Source: Bactrocera neohumeralis
Taxonomy: Eukaryota; Arthropoda; Insecta; Diptera; Tephritidae
Length of the DNA: 64,000 nt
NCBI RefSeq assembly: GCF_024586455.1
Contig: NW_026089624.1
Coordinates: forward strand, 13,731,341 to 13,795,340
Reading direction: 5' to 3'
Of this stretch, positions 45,614-56,689 are shown piece after piece. Position numbers and translations under genes: made by a program. Each line of letters starts with the position of its first letter. Position 1 is the first letter of the stretch. The notes below the pieces were generated by a model. It made no database searches. It was not told where the DNA came from and saw nothing but the letters and a program-made list of their open reading frames with translations.

Positions 45614-45732
45614 AGAAATTGATTGATATACTTATATATTGATATCAATCCATGAATGTAAGAAAATAAAATAGAGAAATTGATTGATATATTTATATTT
45701 TGATATCAATCCATGAATGTAAGAAAATATTC
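45614..45732. repeat. tandem duplication, 61-bp period, 2 copies
   Basis: AGAAATTGATTGATATACTT starts at 45614 and again (TATTT variant) at 45675; both carry TTGATATCAATCCATGAATG then TAAGAAAATA. Each unit contains the palindrome TTGATATCAA. Recent local duplication. Confidence 0.9.
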
Positions 45733-47040
45733 ATATTCTCGACAATTGCATGAAATTTTTTCGAACAAATTTCGATCAGCTGTGTTAACTTTATCGTCAA
45801 GTAGTCCCAATTCAAGTTCGTAAAATGTGAGTGCTACTTGAAATCAGTTTTTTAATCGAGCATTGTTATATAATTATTCACAAATCATTTATGCTCAAGT
45901 AGGTGATGAAATTTACTGCCGAAGTCATGTCGTTATATAGATTCAGTTCTTATATAAGATTTACTTCCGACTTTTACTTCGTGGCGAAAGGACGGACAGC
46001 CTGTTTGACGAAAAGCAAAGTATTGATATTCGCCAATTTGATATTATTATAAATTGATATATAAATATTTTTCGTTATTATGTTGGCATAATAACCGTGT
46101 TGGGGAAAACGAGGATAATAATTAGTAACTCATATGTAGTTGCATTTCACGATGAAATTTGCTTTAAATTATGACAAATAATTTTATCATTTATACATAT
46201 GTATATCGTACAATGTTTAGTGTATCCTGGTATGAAGTATAAAACTTCTTAAGGTTTTCTAAACATTTATTGTTGTAAGAATATTCAATTGGCTATATTT
46301 TTAATATTATACAATTGGTAAATAAATAAATATAAATAAAAATAAGTGAAACAAATTGAAAGACATTCTGGGAATCGATGCAGATATTTAGCGTCTTTAT
46401 TTAACATTTAAGTTCTTTGAAGTGTAGTACAAAATTTAATTTGTTTAATTTTTTCTTTGGAAAAACTCAGCTTACTTTAGACATTTTTCGAAAATAAAAG
46501 TTATTTTTACAGCAATAAGAAAACTTTATTCTATTTAAAAAGATAAAAAAGCATATCTAGAGAGATTGCTTCCGTTTTTTTCTTCTTCTTTCTCCCTTGA
46601 AATACCGATTTTTTGATAAATGAAAACAACGTAGAAAATGCACTTACAAATTATGTGTGGCTCACTTCGTTTCTTATCAAATCGAATATTTATACCACAA
46701 GTATTGAATATGCATATACATATATGTAGGTATAAATAAATCGTAATATATACGTATGTATACCTACATTACTATAGAGTAACGCTAAGGCTTATGTATT
46801 GTATCATGTATTGAAATTTGTAATTCCTTCAAAATATTATAAATAAGATATTTGTAGAATTTGCATTAATCACTTGCGAAATTTCTGTACTTGAATCAAA
46901 GGCTTTATTAGTATGTTATCGTTTAATTCGATTATTGGATGATTACCTATCCTGCAGTGGACCAACAATTTTCACGTGTTTCAGTTCCTGTCTGTAATCT
47001 AACTTAACAGCAAAACATCGGTCTTAAAACATACAAGGTG
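45733..47040. other. unc-13 intron, no gene recognised
   Basis: AT-rich, no supported features. Confidence 0.5.
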
Positions 47041-47178
47041 GTTTTCTTAAAGTTATCATTTCAGTTTGTCTTTCAGTTTAATTCTGGTTAAAAAAAGGTT
47101 CTTTCCCGAAAGAAGGAGTCTTGGCTAATTAACCAAAACTGAATTAACAGATGGCTGCGAATGATACATTGGGAAAAC
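47041..47178. repeat. palindromic hairpin element, copy 1
   Basis: A 138-bp near-palindrome. The left arm starts GTTTTCTTAAAGTTATCATT and reaches CAGTTTAATTCTGGTTAA. The right arm in reverse complement starts GTTTTCCCAATGTATCATTC and reaches AATTCAGTTTTGGTTAA. The loop holds AAAGGTTCTTTCCCGAAAGA. A related element with the same loop lies at 52623-52762. Confidence 0.7.
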
Positions 47179-47482
47179 GATCTTTACGAAATAATTTTCT
47201 AATAAATATATCATTGACTGCTCCACATTCCAACTAGACTGTGTTCAAAATATCAAAATTATCGTCATGAGATATCAAAATTAAAAAATACCAATAGTTT
47301 GTTTGAAAAAGTACAGCTGATTATTTGCTTTAACGTAGTTTATTGACTGCAGGAAACAAAATAATGTTACATACACATATGTTTACATAGTTACATGCTA
47401 GGAATGTTAAAATTTCCGTTACTTTTTGAACACACCTCGTACATGCATACAAATACACTGCACATGATATTGAGAGAATCTA

Positions 47483-48517
47483 CCCAAGGGGGGAAACGGT
47501 CAAAATTCTAAAATCAAAATTCTGAAGTCAAAATTCCGGAATCAACATTCTGGGTGGACAAAATTCTGGAAATCGGAATTCCGCAATTTGCTTTTTTTGG
47601 CTGCACTTCAAAATTCTGGTTTTTCATAATTCCGGAATTTACGTTTTCCAGAATTAATTCTGGAAATTTTTTCCCCAAAATTTGAGCCAAATCGTGTATC
47701 TTAAACAAAACATAACCTCCAAAATGATTCCAAAATTCAAACATGTTTATCAGAAAGACAAAAAACAACATTATTAACAAATAAAGACCAAATAGATTCA
47801 TTTCTTTTTTTTTCGTATAACATGTTCACAGCCATCGAATTGTGTGACAATACGCACGGTACATTTGTTTTTAATTCGTTCAGAACAAGTCCAGTTAAAT
47901 GTTTTCTTATTTTTTCGTTCCAAATACATAGAAGAAGTAGCCGTCGACGTTTAACATGTCTTTTCCTTTATTGGACTTCACCACAGTTATATTTTCCATC
48001 ATTTCACAAAAATATTTAGCACGTTTTTATTAATGAAATTGCAGTAGCACATTGCTTAGTCAGTACATATGTATATGTATGTATATGTAGGTGCATAGTA
48101 AACTAAATCATTATGGTAGTACAAAAAGTAAATGAAGAACAACAAACAAAGCAATAACAATAACAAATACAATCATGGTAGTACAAAAAAGTAAATGAAC
48201 AACAACAAACAAAGGAATAACAATAACAAATACAATCATGCAATTGTAAAAAACTACTTACTAGGCAATAAAACATATGATTACAGAATGGCAAAATTCT
48301 GTAATTAATTATTAAAAACGCAATTTTAATCACTAATTACAGACTTTTGCCATTCAGAATTTTGCAATTCAGAATTTTGCAATTTAGAATTTCGTTATCC
48401 AGAATTTTGAATTCCAGAATATTGACTTCCATAACTTTGATTCCCGGTGTTCCGACTTCCGGAATTATGAATGCAGAATTTCCAAAAAAGCAGAATTTTG
48501 ACCCCAACCCACCCAAG
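47483..48517. mobile_element. AATTCTGG-motif element, copy 1
   Basis: Ends are inverted: left CCCAAGGGGGGAAACGGTCA then AAATTCTAAAAT; right in reverse complement CCCTTGGGTGGGTTGGGGTC then AAAATTCTGC. Both outer 200 bp are built from many degenerate copies of a 12-15 base motif (AAAATTCTGGAATC-like) in opposite orientations, so each end can also pair with the other along its length. The core at 47815-48020 includes a 65-codon frame that is base-for-base retained in the second copy (60651-60848), but it shows no domain and need not be coding. The superfamily is unknown. Confidence 0.75.
48113..48240. repeat. 62-bp tandem duplication in the AATTCTGG element
   Basis: Two units starting ATGGTAGTACAAAAAGTAAA (48113) and ATGGTAGTACAAAAAAGTAA (48175), each ending AACAAATACAATC. 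The other copy of the element (60.9 kb) has only one unit, so this is a change specific to this copy. Confidence 0.88.
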
Positions 48518-48559
48518 GGTGCAAAAAAAATATTATTATTGTTCAAATTATTTGACAAC

Positions 48560-49333
48560 GTAGGGAAATATCAGGAAAAATAACTTTTAATTTTATAGCC
48601 AGAATTTAATTTTTACAATTTTGGAGGCATAGTTTATACATAACATTATAAGTGCCAAATCCATAATTTCTTCCTTTTATCTTTCCAACATAATTTTAAT
48701 ATTGGTGTTACTTCGTAAATTCTTCTGAATTTGAGTTAAAATCCCCGATTTCGAGGGATATAAGATAATTTTAAATTCTTGGAAAACCTCAAATGTATTT
48801 TGTAGTGAATTTTTTTGGGAAGGGATTTTATACATCAAAACACACTCGTTGCACAAACTTAAACCTGACCCAAACTAACGTACGCAATTAACTCCTGGGA
48901 CAGCTACGGCGAGATTTGCTAAGAATTCGGGGCGCCATGACACCATTTCAGTTCATTCCATATACCTAATTTTATTATTAAAAAAATATGTTGAACCTTA
49001 AAAATCTTAACTTTGTTGTCTTTAAATAACCACAAAAAGTGCTTTTAAACAAAAATAGCTTAATTAAGAGTGTAAATAAACGTATGAAATGAACTAGCAA
49101 AATTGTGTTATGAAATGCGAACCACTGATCTAATGTGTTTACTTATGTAAAATTGCCACGTACATTTTTCTCGGCACTTTGAGCATAATCCACTACTCTA
49201 TAACATAAACTACTACTAAACTTGATAGTCAAATCGCATTACGCCATTTCTTTCCGTAATATTGGTTAGGAAGCATCGAACCCAGTCAGTGTCAGTGTTG
49301 AACCTTAACCTCGGTACCACTGCCAGGTATCAT
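48560..49333. other. unc-13 intron, no gene recognised
   Basis: No supported frame or repeat. Confidence 0.5.
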
Positions 49334-49889
49334 CAGGAATAATGGGATGCCCAACTTATTCCAGTTTGAGAGCGCCTCAAAATAAGCGTTTTTTATAACA
49401 TTTTCCATTTTGGCCAGATCGTACAAAATAACAATTTTTGGGCATTTATTAACCCAACACCCAACATTTAGTATGTATAAAAATTACTAAATAGTGGTTA
49501 TTTATTATATGGAGAAACTATTTAAATCTTTTTAAAGAATATTAGAACAACTGACTTTTGCCCTTTCAATACCCAATAAAAGGATTTAAGCTTGTTAGCT
49601 CTCAATCATTAAATGTTTTTAATCATTTTCCATTGAAAATAAAACTATGATGCTTCAAATTACAAAACGTTTCATAAAATATCTTTAAATTTCACAAATT
49701 TATTTAATATTCATTGTTTTACATTTTTCATAAGAAGTCTTGAACGATGCAACAAATCCCTCCGTTTATATATTTTTTTGGTAAAATTTCAATCTGGCCA
49801 TCGCTCGTTTCCAATTGCTAAACGTCAAAACCTCCCCAATCCAGTCAACTGTCAAAGTGAGAGAGGAGTTGGGCATCCCATTATTCCTG
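49334..49889 (-). mobile_element. GATGCCCAAC MITE, copy A
   Basis: Terminal inverted repeats CAGGAATAATGGGATGCCCA (left) and CAGGAATAATGGGATGCCCA (right, reverse complement) are identical over at least 20 bases. The 556-bp body is the reverse complement of copy B at 49955. Flanks GGTATCAT (left) and AGTATCAC (right) match at six of eight positions, with differences only at the outer bases. This fits a decayed 8-bp target duplication of the hAT type. No coding content; the small frame at 49766-49987 is a shadow of the repeat. Confidence 0.8.
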
Positions 49890-49954
49890 AGTATCACGAC
49901 GGGAGAATGTTTTGAGCAATGCTCATACGATGGCGATGGCCTTAATGCATTCAG

Positions 49955-50540
49955 CAGAGATAAAGAGATCCCTAACTCTCCTGTCACTGGAAATGTGAGA
50001 ACCGCTCACCTACCGAACTATAATAGTTGACTGGATTGGGCAGGTTTTGACGTTTTGCAATTGGAATGACTCGAACGGCCAGATTGAAATTATACCAAAA
50101 ATATATGTATGTGAACGGAGGAATTTGTTGCCGCCGTTCAAGATCGCTAATAAAAATTTAAAACAATGAAAATCAAAGAAAATTCGAAATTTAAATATAT
50201 TTCATGTAACGTTTTGCAATGTGATGCATAAAATAATTAATTTTCAATTACAAATGATTAAAAACATTTATTAATTAAGAACTAACAGGCTTAATTCACC
50301 TTATTGAGTAGTGAAATATCAAAAGTCACTTGTTTTAATATATCATAAAATCATAAAAAAGGATTTAAGTAGTTTCGTCATGTATTAAAAGTCCAGTATA
50401 TAACAATTTGCAATGGTAATAAATGTTGGGTGTTTTAATTTAAATGCCCAAAAATTCTTATTTTGTTCGATGTGGCCACTGGCACGCTTATTTTGAGGCG
50501 CTCTCACACTGGAATAAGTTGGGCATCCCCTTTATTCCTG
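49955..50540 (+). mobile_element. GATGCCCAAC MITE, copy B
   Basis: Left CAGAGATAAAGAGATCCCTA, right in reverse complement CAGGAATAAAGGGGATGCCC. The 586-bp body mirrors copy A: TTGACTGGATTGGGCAGGTT, GGCCAGATTGAAATTATACC, GAACGGAGGAATTTGTTG, GGGTGTTTTAATTTAAATGC and TTTTGAGGCGCTCTCACACT all have reverse-complement partners in A. Together with A it forms an approximately 1.2-kb palindrome with a 65-bp unique centre. Confidence 0.8.
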
Positions 50541-51224
50541 TATAACCCTACAAGTAACCAAAGAATCAGCTGTTTTCCAAGAATTTTTCACAGCTGAGAT
50601 CACCTGATCGAAATCTGCCTTTTTTAGGCACAGGGATGTAATTAAAAGAAATGTAGTAGATCAACTTTTTTGCGAAAAAGTATTTGTAACGGAAAACATT
50701 AATGAAAACTTTCAAGAATATTTTTGAAACAAAAGTTTATTGGATATTTATTGCTCTTCCTCACCACCTCTGAGGTTGCAATGTAGGCGCGCTACCGATC
50801 TTTTTTGAGTGTTCGGTTCACCAGGAGGCCTATTTTCACCCTATTTATATATACAGTTTTAAATCAATCTACTTATTATAAAAAATATGACTAGACAAAA
50901 ATAAATATATAAGGTCAAGTACAATTCATGAATATTAATTACATTAAAAATATAACATTGACAATATATGTCAAAACAATCAATTGGAAACTATTTAAAC
51001 AAAAACTAAAGTAAATATAAAAAAATCGGGTACATAGTTTTTACACAAATATTATATAAATATTAATAATTAATATTTTGGACAAAACTGATTAAATTTA
51101 ATATTTAGAAATTTAAATAATCGAAAAATATTTGAATATTTTATAAAAATATTGTTAAAGTTATAAATTTTAAAACCTAACACGGCAACACACTATTGCA
51201 GATTTGAGGCATTTTAACGTTTTA
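50541..51224. other. unc-13 intron; contains inverted similarity to 55395-55560
   Basis: Mostly AT-rich. The last part (AACACGGCAACACACTATTG then CAGATTTGAGGCATTTTA) is matched in reverse complement at 55440-55385. This suggests a dispersed repeat whose borders I cannot define. Confidence 0.45.
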
Positions 51225-51360
51225 GTAGTAGAATATTTGGGGGCAACCCGTACCAAGTGACTAATTAGTAGCAGAATATTTGGGGGCAACCCGAACCAAG
51301 TGCCTAATTTGTAGTAGAATATTTAGGGGCAACCCGTACCAAGTGCCTAATTTGTAGCAG
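51225..51360. repeat. 43-bp tandem repeat, about 3 units
   Basis: Units start at 51225, 51268, 51311 and (partial) 51354, each GTAGYAGAATATTTGGGGGC then AACCCGTACCAAGTGCCTAA and TT with small changes. It is GC-richer than its surroundings, so it is a local minisatellite. Confidence 0.92.
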
Positions 51361-52622
51361 ATTTTTGCGTATGTGTTAGTGAAAAATGAAGGATTGGTTA
51401 CTTGTAGGTTTATACAATGATTCAGTGTCAAGTTGCATTTAATTGGCCCCACATCTGTTGTCCTTTGAACCCCTCGTTCAATGTTTGTTACCAAACCCTT
51501 CCTATATGCTCTAGACATTCTGATATGCGTTTGTTTGGTCCGCGTTCTAGGGTCCGTATGCCTTTAAAGTTCCTCTTTCTGCTGCTATATGCAATTTTTA
51601 GCTTTTACATTTCGTCTTATAGAAAATTATGAAAAACAGAGACAATAATTTTAAAGTTGGCTTACAAAATGTAATCTAGACATAGTTAAACCACCCGCAA
51701 ATATAAATAATAGAGTGGTTTTTAAAATAAGAAATATACACCTTTAGAAACAACACACCCATTATTATAAATGTATGTATGTATTTTCCACAATTTGCAG
51801 ACTAACGGGGCATCTCGACAGCATAAAATTTATAGCATAATAACTGTATTGCCGTGCCTATTGCCTGTGGAGACTCCATATTACTTATTGCTTACAATAT
51901 ATGGAATACTAATTAGTTTGCCATATATTGTAAGCTATAAGCTGTCACTTCAGCAGTTTGACAGCGCAGTTTTCATTTCTATGAAAATTTCGAAGAGGCA
52001 ACATATCCCATTTGCGCATACATATGTCGACGGCATTTTCATTTCGGTAATATGAAATTTAGAAGAGCGAGTATTAAGACGGTTGTGTTATATTATAAAA
52101 ATAAAGTACATTTTCAAAATATCATTTTTCCAAAAAATTAATATTTAGTTTAATATTGTTAATTTACAGAAAAATTATGCAAATTGGGTTTGGAATGAGC
52201 GAAGTCTTAAATTTAATAAACTTATACAAGCATAAATCAAAATATTATTGCTCATTTTAAATTTATTATTTTAATTGGTATATAAAATTTAAGCCTCAAT
52301 TATTATATAGTAGTCCAAAAATATGACTTCTTATTTTTCCAGAAATACGTTTGTGAAAAAAGAATCTTTATCCTTTTTTTATTTTCCAAATAAAAGATTT
52401 AAGGAGTTCAAGAGCTCAAAACGTGCGCTATATCAGCTAACTACTCGACGGCATTTCGCAAATGATAAAATAAATTTTTCAAGAGCTCAAAGCATGCGCT
52501 ACATCAGCTCGAACTTACCTACCCTACGCCTTTGAGCAAATGATTATATTATGATAGCAAATGCCCACATACAGATTTGGCAATGGCAATAGCAATACGT
52601 TTGACAGTTAGTATGCTATAAA
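51361..52622. other. unc-13 intron, no gene recognised
   Basis: Frames of 70-94 codons (51417-51632, 51771-52055, 52323-52535) show no domain, and I see no splice-bounded coding signal. An imperfect direct repeat (AAGAGCTCAAAACGTGCGCT, AAGAGCTCAAAGCATGCGCT) lies at about 52410-52505. Confidence 0.45.
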
Positions 52623-52762
52623 TTTTATCCTCAATCTCTGATTAGCAGCCATATGTCAGTTATGTTCTGGTTAAAAAAAGGTTATTTACCGAAAGAATTA
52701 GTCGTGGCTAAGTTAACCAAAACTTAACTGACTGATGTCTGATAATCAGACATAGAGAAAAC
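52623..52762. repeat. palindromic hairpin element, copy 2
   Basis: The left arm carries CTCTGATTAGCAGCCATATG then TCAGTTATGTTCTGGTTAA. The right arm in reverse complement carries GTCTGATTATCAGACATCAG then TCAGTTAAGTTTTGGTTAA. The loop AAAGGTTATTTACCGAAAGA and the following AGTCGTGGCTAA match copy 1 at 47041-47178. Confidence 0.7.
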
Positions 52763-53267
52763 GGTTCGAAGTCGGTGCAAATAAATAAATACATTTAATA
52801 TATTTTTTTGCTATTTAATATTTATAATACAAATGTATATACATTGTAAGAGTAAACATATTATAAGCAAGTTCTTTGAGGAGATTGGCGGTGGGAACAT
52901 ACATATGTCTGATAATGCAATCCTATATATTTACGTAATTATAGTACGTCCGTAATGTTCCCAGTAAGGAATGCAAGCATTACAAATTGAGTTAAAGGTG
53001 CATGCGGGAAATACCGTTGTTATACTATATTACATGATTTTATATAGCATGATACCGTACCGTCTAATCGTTTTCTCCAAACTCATCGTATTTCAGCAAG
53101 CTCATTAATATCATATTTTTCCACTTCGATTATTCATCATATAGATAAATACTAACTAAATAGTTATATCACATGCATATAAACATACTAGAAATTCATA
53201 TTCATCGGAAAATATTCACCACAACACAATTTTCACCACCATCAAACTTAAATAACACTTACATATA

Positions 53268-53688
53268 AGGGGTATTCTCTTGCTCTTGCAAAACCCTTGC
53301 ACGGTGCAAGAATTGCATATATTTCCTCTTGGTGCACCGGCACAATAACAAACACACGCAGAAAATTATTTGCACTATCTGTAAAATATGTGAGACCAAA
53401 ACCCATGTATATTTGCGTGCAATGTCACACAAAAATATAATTGCAACCCTGTTTTAGCTGTCATTTTACATAAAGACATATTACGTCGTAAAATTGTTGA
53501 GGAAGGTAAGTTTTAAATAAATTTCATAATATCTATGTTGTTACAGTTTTTTTTGTTAAAAATGTATGCAGAAAGTGCGCCAATTCACAATAGCCATGCA
53601 TAATAGTCATTCACAATAAATTGACCGAATCAGCCGTTCATATATCACTTTGCAATCTGCAATCTTGCAAGAGCAAGCGAATACCCCT
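53268..53688 (+). mobile_element. MITE, TCTTGCTCTTGCAA ends, copy 2
   Basis: Ends AGGGGTATTCTCTTGCTCTT and, in reverse complement, AGGGGTATTCGCTTGCTCTT. They are better preserved than in copy 1 at 20345. The flanking bases ATA occur on both sides and may be a 3-bp target duplication. The 421-bp body matches copy 1; no coding content. Confidence 0.82.
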
Positions 53689-53885
53689 ATACTACTTATT
53701 AGTACATACTCTTATTTTATAAATCTGCAGACATACTATACACCTATTTAGATGTATTTAAATATACGTACAAATATAATTTTAATTTTCGATTTTTGAT
53801 AATGAAACGAAAACGTGTATCCACAAGTAATAAATTTTGACAAAAAAAGATTTAAATTAAAAAATATGTATATGTAATTCTACAG

Positions 53886-54027
53886 TGATTTGTGCTCAAG
53901 GCCTGATAGCGAAGGATAAAAGCGGTACCAGTGATCCCTATGTGACGGTGCAAGTTAGCAAGGTGAAAAAGCGTACACGTACAATGCCGCAGGAGTTAAA
54001 TCCTGTGTGGAATGAGAAGTTTCACTT
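53886..54027 (+). CDS. unc-13: unc-13 exon, C2B domain start
   Basis: A 142-nt exon (2 bases, 46 codons, 2 bases) encoding V-ICAQGLIAKDKSGTSDPY then VTVQVSKVKKRTRTMPQELN and PVWNEKFH-F. This is the first half of the C2B domain. The two loop-1 aspartates in AKDKSGTSD that bind calcium in this family are present. The VKKRTRT stretch is the basic patch expected to contact phosphoinositide. The acceptor is TACAG at 53881-53885, the donor GTGAGT at 54028. It accepts either alternative exon (a or b), each supplying G. The next exon should begin C or T plus GAG (FHFE-C) and was not found before the window ends, so the gene continues more than 10 kb downstream. Confidence 0.97.
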
Positions 54028-54694
54028 GTGAGTACATAATGTCTGTCTGTTTACCTTACTACCTGTATGTCAGTATAATATCCTTGAATGTTAACGTGTA
54101 TGCCTGCGAATTTTTATTTAAATTATATGTATGTATCATTATTACATGTTTTTTTTATCAAATACATATACTATATTGCTATATTACGTATGTATAAATA
54201 TGTATCAGTGATCTGCATGGGTGTAATCAGAATACACAATTTATTCACGCCATCGCACTTACGCACATTCATTATAACATGCATTAAAACCGAAAAAATT
54301 CGAGTGATCTTCTAAGTGCATTTTATAATAAGTGCAGTTCTATTCTTGTGAAGGTTTTCGGACAACTGGCAATACCTTATCGTAATTAACCAGCAAGAAA
54401 GGACTAAGTTCAGGTGTAACCGAACATTTTATAGTTTTACGTAATTTACAATTTTAAAAACGTGTATGCATTACAATCATCTTTGGTACCTTACTAACAT
54501 ATCGCATATTAAATACATAAGCTTCACAACTCGAAAACTGGCAAATGTTGCAAAACAGAGTCGTTGTAAGAAATATTGAAATTTTAAATTTCAAATATAA
54601 TTGGTTTTCTAATTCAACAGAGAAATTAGGAAACATTTTTGAGTTAAAACATCCAATAACAGTGTGAAAATTTCCATAAACATTGGGAAAATTC
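54028..54694. other. unc-13 intron; repeat A end at 54395-54440
   Basis: AT-rich. GAAAGGACTAAGTTCAGGTG then TAACCGAACATTTTATAG is the right end of repeat A in reverse orientation (compare 2570-2595 and 56695-56735). Small frames are unsupported. Confidence 0.5.
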
Positions 54695-55070
54695 AGGGCC
54701 GGCCTGAGGATATTTTTCGCCTTAATCTAATGCCAAATTCTGTGCCCCTTCTAAGTCTATTTTGCCTTTAAACAAAAAAACAAATTTATAATTTTTAAAA
54801 ATTCTTCAGGTAATTTTAATAATTATTAAAAAAACATTATAATTAGTAGTTTAAATATTTTCGTGCCTTTAATTTGGAAAAATCATGCACAACTGTTTTA
54901 AGAGTTTTTGCCACTTCACTTTCAATTGATAATGTTGCGAAGCCTGTCAGTCTTTCTTCACACATTGTCTTAAATAAATTCTGTAGGATATTATTATCTT
55001 AATTCGTTTGAACAAATATAACAAAGTTCAGTGGGGAACTTTTATGAGCGATTGTTCAGCTAACAGCTCG
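54695..55070 (-). mobile_element. hAT C-terminal remnant with terminus
   Basis: The plus strand begins CAGGGCCGGCCTGAGGATAT, a hAT-type terminus. Reading the minus strand towards it, one finds CEERLTGFATLSIESEVAKT then LKTVVHDFSKLKARK, the end of a hAT transposase dimerisation domain (RL-GLA...A), at about 54970-54860. The rest of the transposase is missing or too diverged. It is not the same family as the hAT at 42057. Confidence 0.7.
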
Positions 55071-55384
55071 TTGCATAAATCTTTTGCATCTGCTTATATT
55101 CTTCAATCCAACGTGAATTAATGACATTTATATTTTTTTACAATGTACAAAAATGACATTATATGTAAAAGTTTGAAACTGATCAACATTAAATAAAATT
55201 CCCCAAAGTTTAAGAATATGCTTCAACAAATCATATCTTTCATTGCAATATCAATAATGGCAAAACTAAAGTAGAAATTAATATCAAAATTTTGCTTTGA
55301 ATGTACTTACCTTTGTTTAAACCCATAAGTAACCAAACTAACGGCCAAAAGTAGGCATGAGTACGGATAGTCTAATATTCAAAT

Positions 55385-55560
55385 GGCTCAAAAAATACTC
55401 AAATCTGCTGTAGTGTGTTGCCGTGTTATATTTCAAATATTTTTCAATTATTAAAATTATTTAAGATTTAAACACGTAGTTTTGATCAAAATACTAAATG
55501 TTATATCAAAACATTATTAAATGTTCACAATACTGCGGTGATCAAATTGAAAGGTGAATT
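55385..55560 (-). repeat. inverted partner of 50990-51210
   Basis: CTCAAATCTGCTGTAGTGTG then TTGCCGTGTTATATTTCAAA is the reverse complement of AACACGGCAACACACTATTG then CAGATTTGAGG at 51180-51210; AT-rich similarity continues beyond it. Borders are undefined. Confidence 0.45.
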
Positions 55561-55709
55561 TTTAATTTATACTTGGTGTGTTTTTCGAATCTGTAAATTC
55601 TGTAAGTTGGTAGTACTGTTAGTGACAGCTATGCTAAATTTCACGTCAAAATATTTATTAGTATTTGAGATACGCGTCGTTTTGTGAGACTCTAAAAGTG
55701 AATTCTTCC

Positions 55710-55990
55710 ATTTTCCATCTCATATTGCTTTGGTTATTCATGATAATTTCGCCACATTTTCAGCTAATATCGTGCCGCAACCAACGCATTCGCCTGATTT
55801 ACTTTCGTGTAACTTTTGGCTATTCAGCAAATTCACGTGACCACTCCGAGGACACCCTTTTGACTCAATTGGGGATATAAAAGCTGAATTGAAGAAGGCT
55901 TTTTCCAAGTGCTATGATGACTGGAAATTTCGTTGGCATAAATGTATTGCAGCGGGAGGGGATTAGTTTGAAGGAGATGAAATGGACAAA
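55710..55990 (+). mobile_element. Tc1/mariner transposase C-terminal half
   Basis: Pieces in order: VIHDNFATFSANIV (second catalytic acid), PTHSPDLLSCNFWLFSKF (third acid box), GDIKAELKKAFSKCYDDWKF and RWHKCIAAGGDXFEGDEMDK, with X a stop codon. Spacing fits a mariner-type enzyme. The reading frame shifts between blocks. N-terminal parts and terminal repeats were not found. Confidence 0.82.
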
Positions 55991-55994
55991 GTTA

Positions 55995-56689
55995 ACCTTT
56001 CAATTTGATCACAGTAGTACATATAGAAATGGAGGCAAATGTGAATACATACATATAGATGAAATTAGCTGTCTGCATAAAAATGCTTTCGTAAAATTTT
56101 GCGCCTACTTGTATTATAAATATTATAGACAGCATACATATGTATTTAATGGCAATGCCAAGATTTTATGCTAATACCAATAATAAGATTTCTTCTCTGC
56201 CCTTCAGAAAGGCAATAAAGTAATTGCCAAGTAGTAAACCCCTCTTGTATTGTATATTTTCAATGAAAAATCAAAGATATTTATAATCAACATTTTGTAC
56301 TTCTTCTTCCCACAGCATAGCATTTTCCCAAATAGAAAATTTGGAATGTCTTATAAATATTATTTATTATACTAGTTTGATCATTATTATTGTTGTGCCT
56401 GAATAGTATCTGATTTTATATATTCAATTCTATACTATTCTTAAAAGTCTTTCCTAATATTTTCCATTAACACATAATACCTTTTCAGCAAAAAAGTTAT
56501 TATACTACACTCCTTTTATTTGAAATTACAGGGAAACCATATCACTCTTTGATTAATTAAATGCCCGTGCAATGATATATGTAAATAAAATTTGTAATAG
56601 AATGCGACAATATGAAACTACAATTTATGTATATTATAAAAAATTAAATAAAATAAATAAAGTACTTTTGTAAATCTTATATACAAGAA
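55995..56689. other. unc-13 intron, no gene recognised
   Basis: AT-rich. The tail of an 86-codon frame starting at 55914 lies here without support. Confidence 0.45.

Noticed and set aside
44292..45732. Possible CRISPR-like or satellite array
   Set aside because: Only two copies each, no regular spacers, and eukaryotic context.
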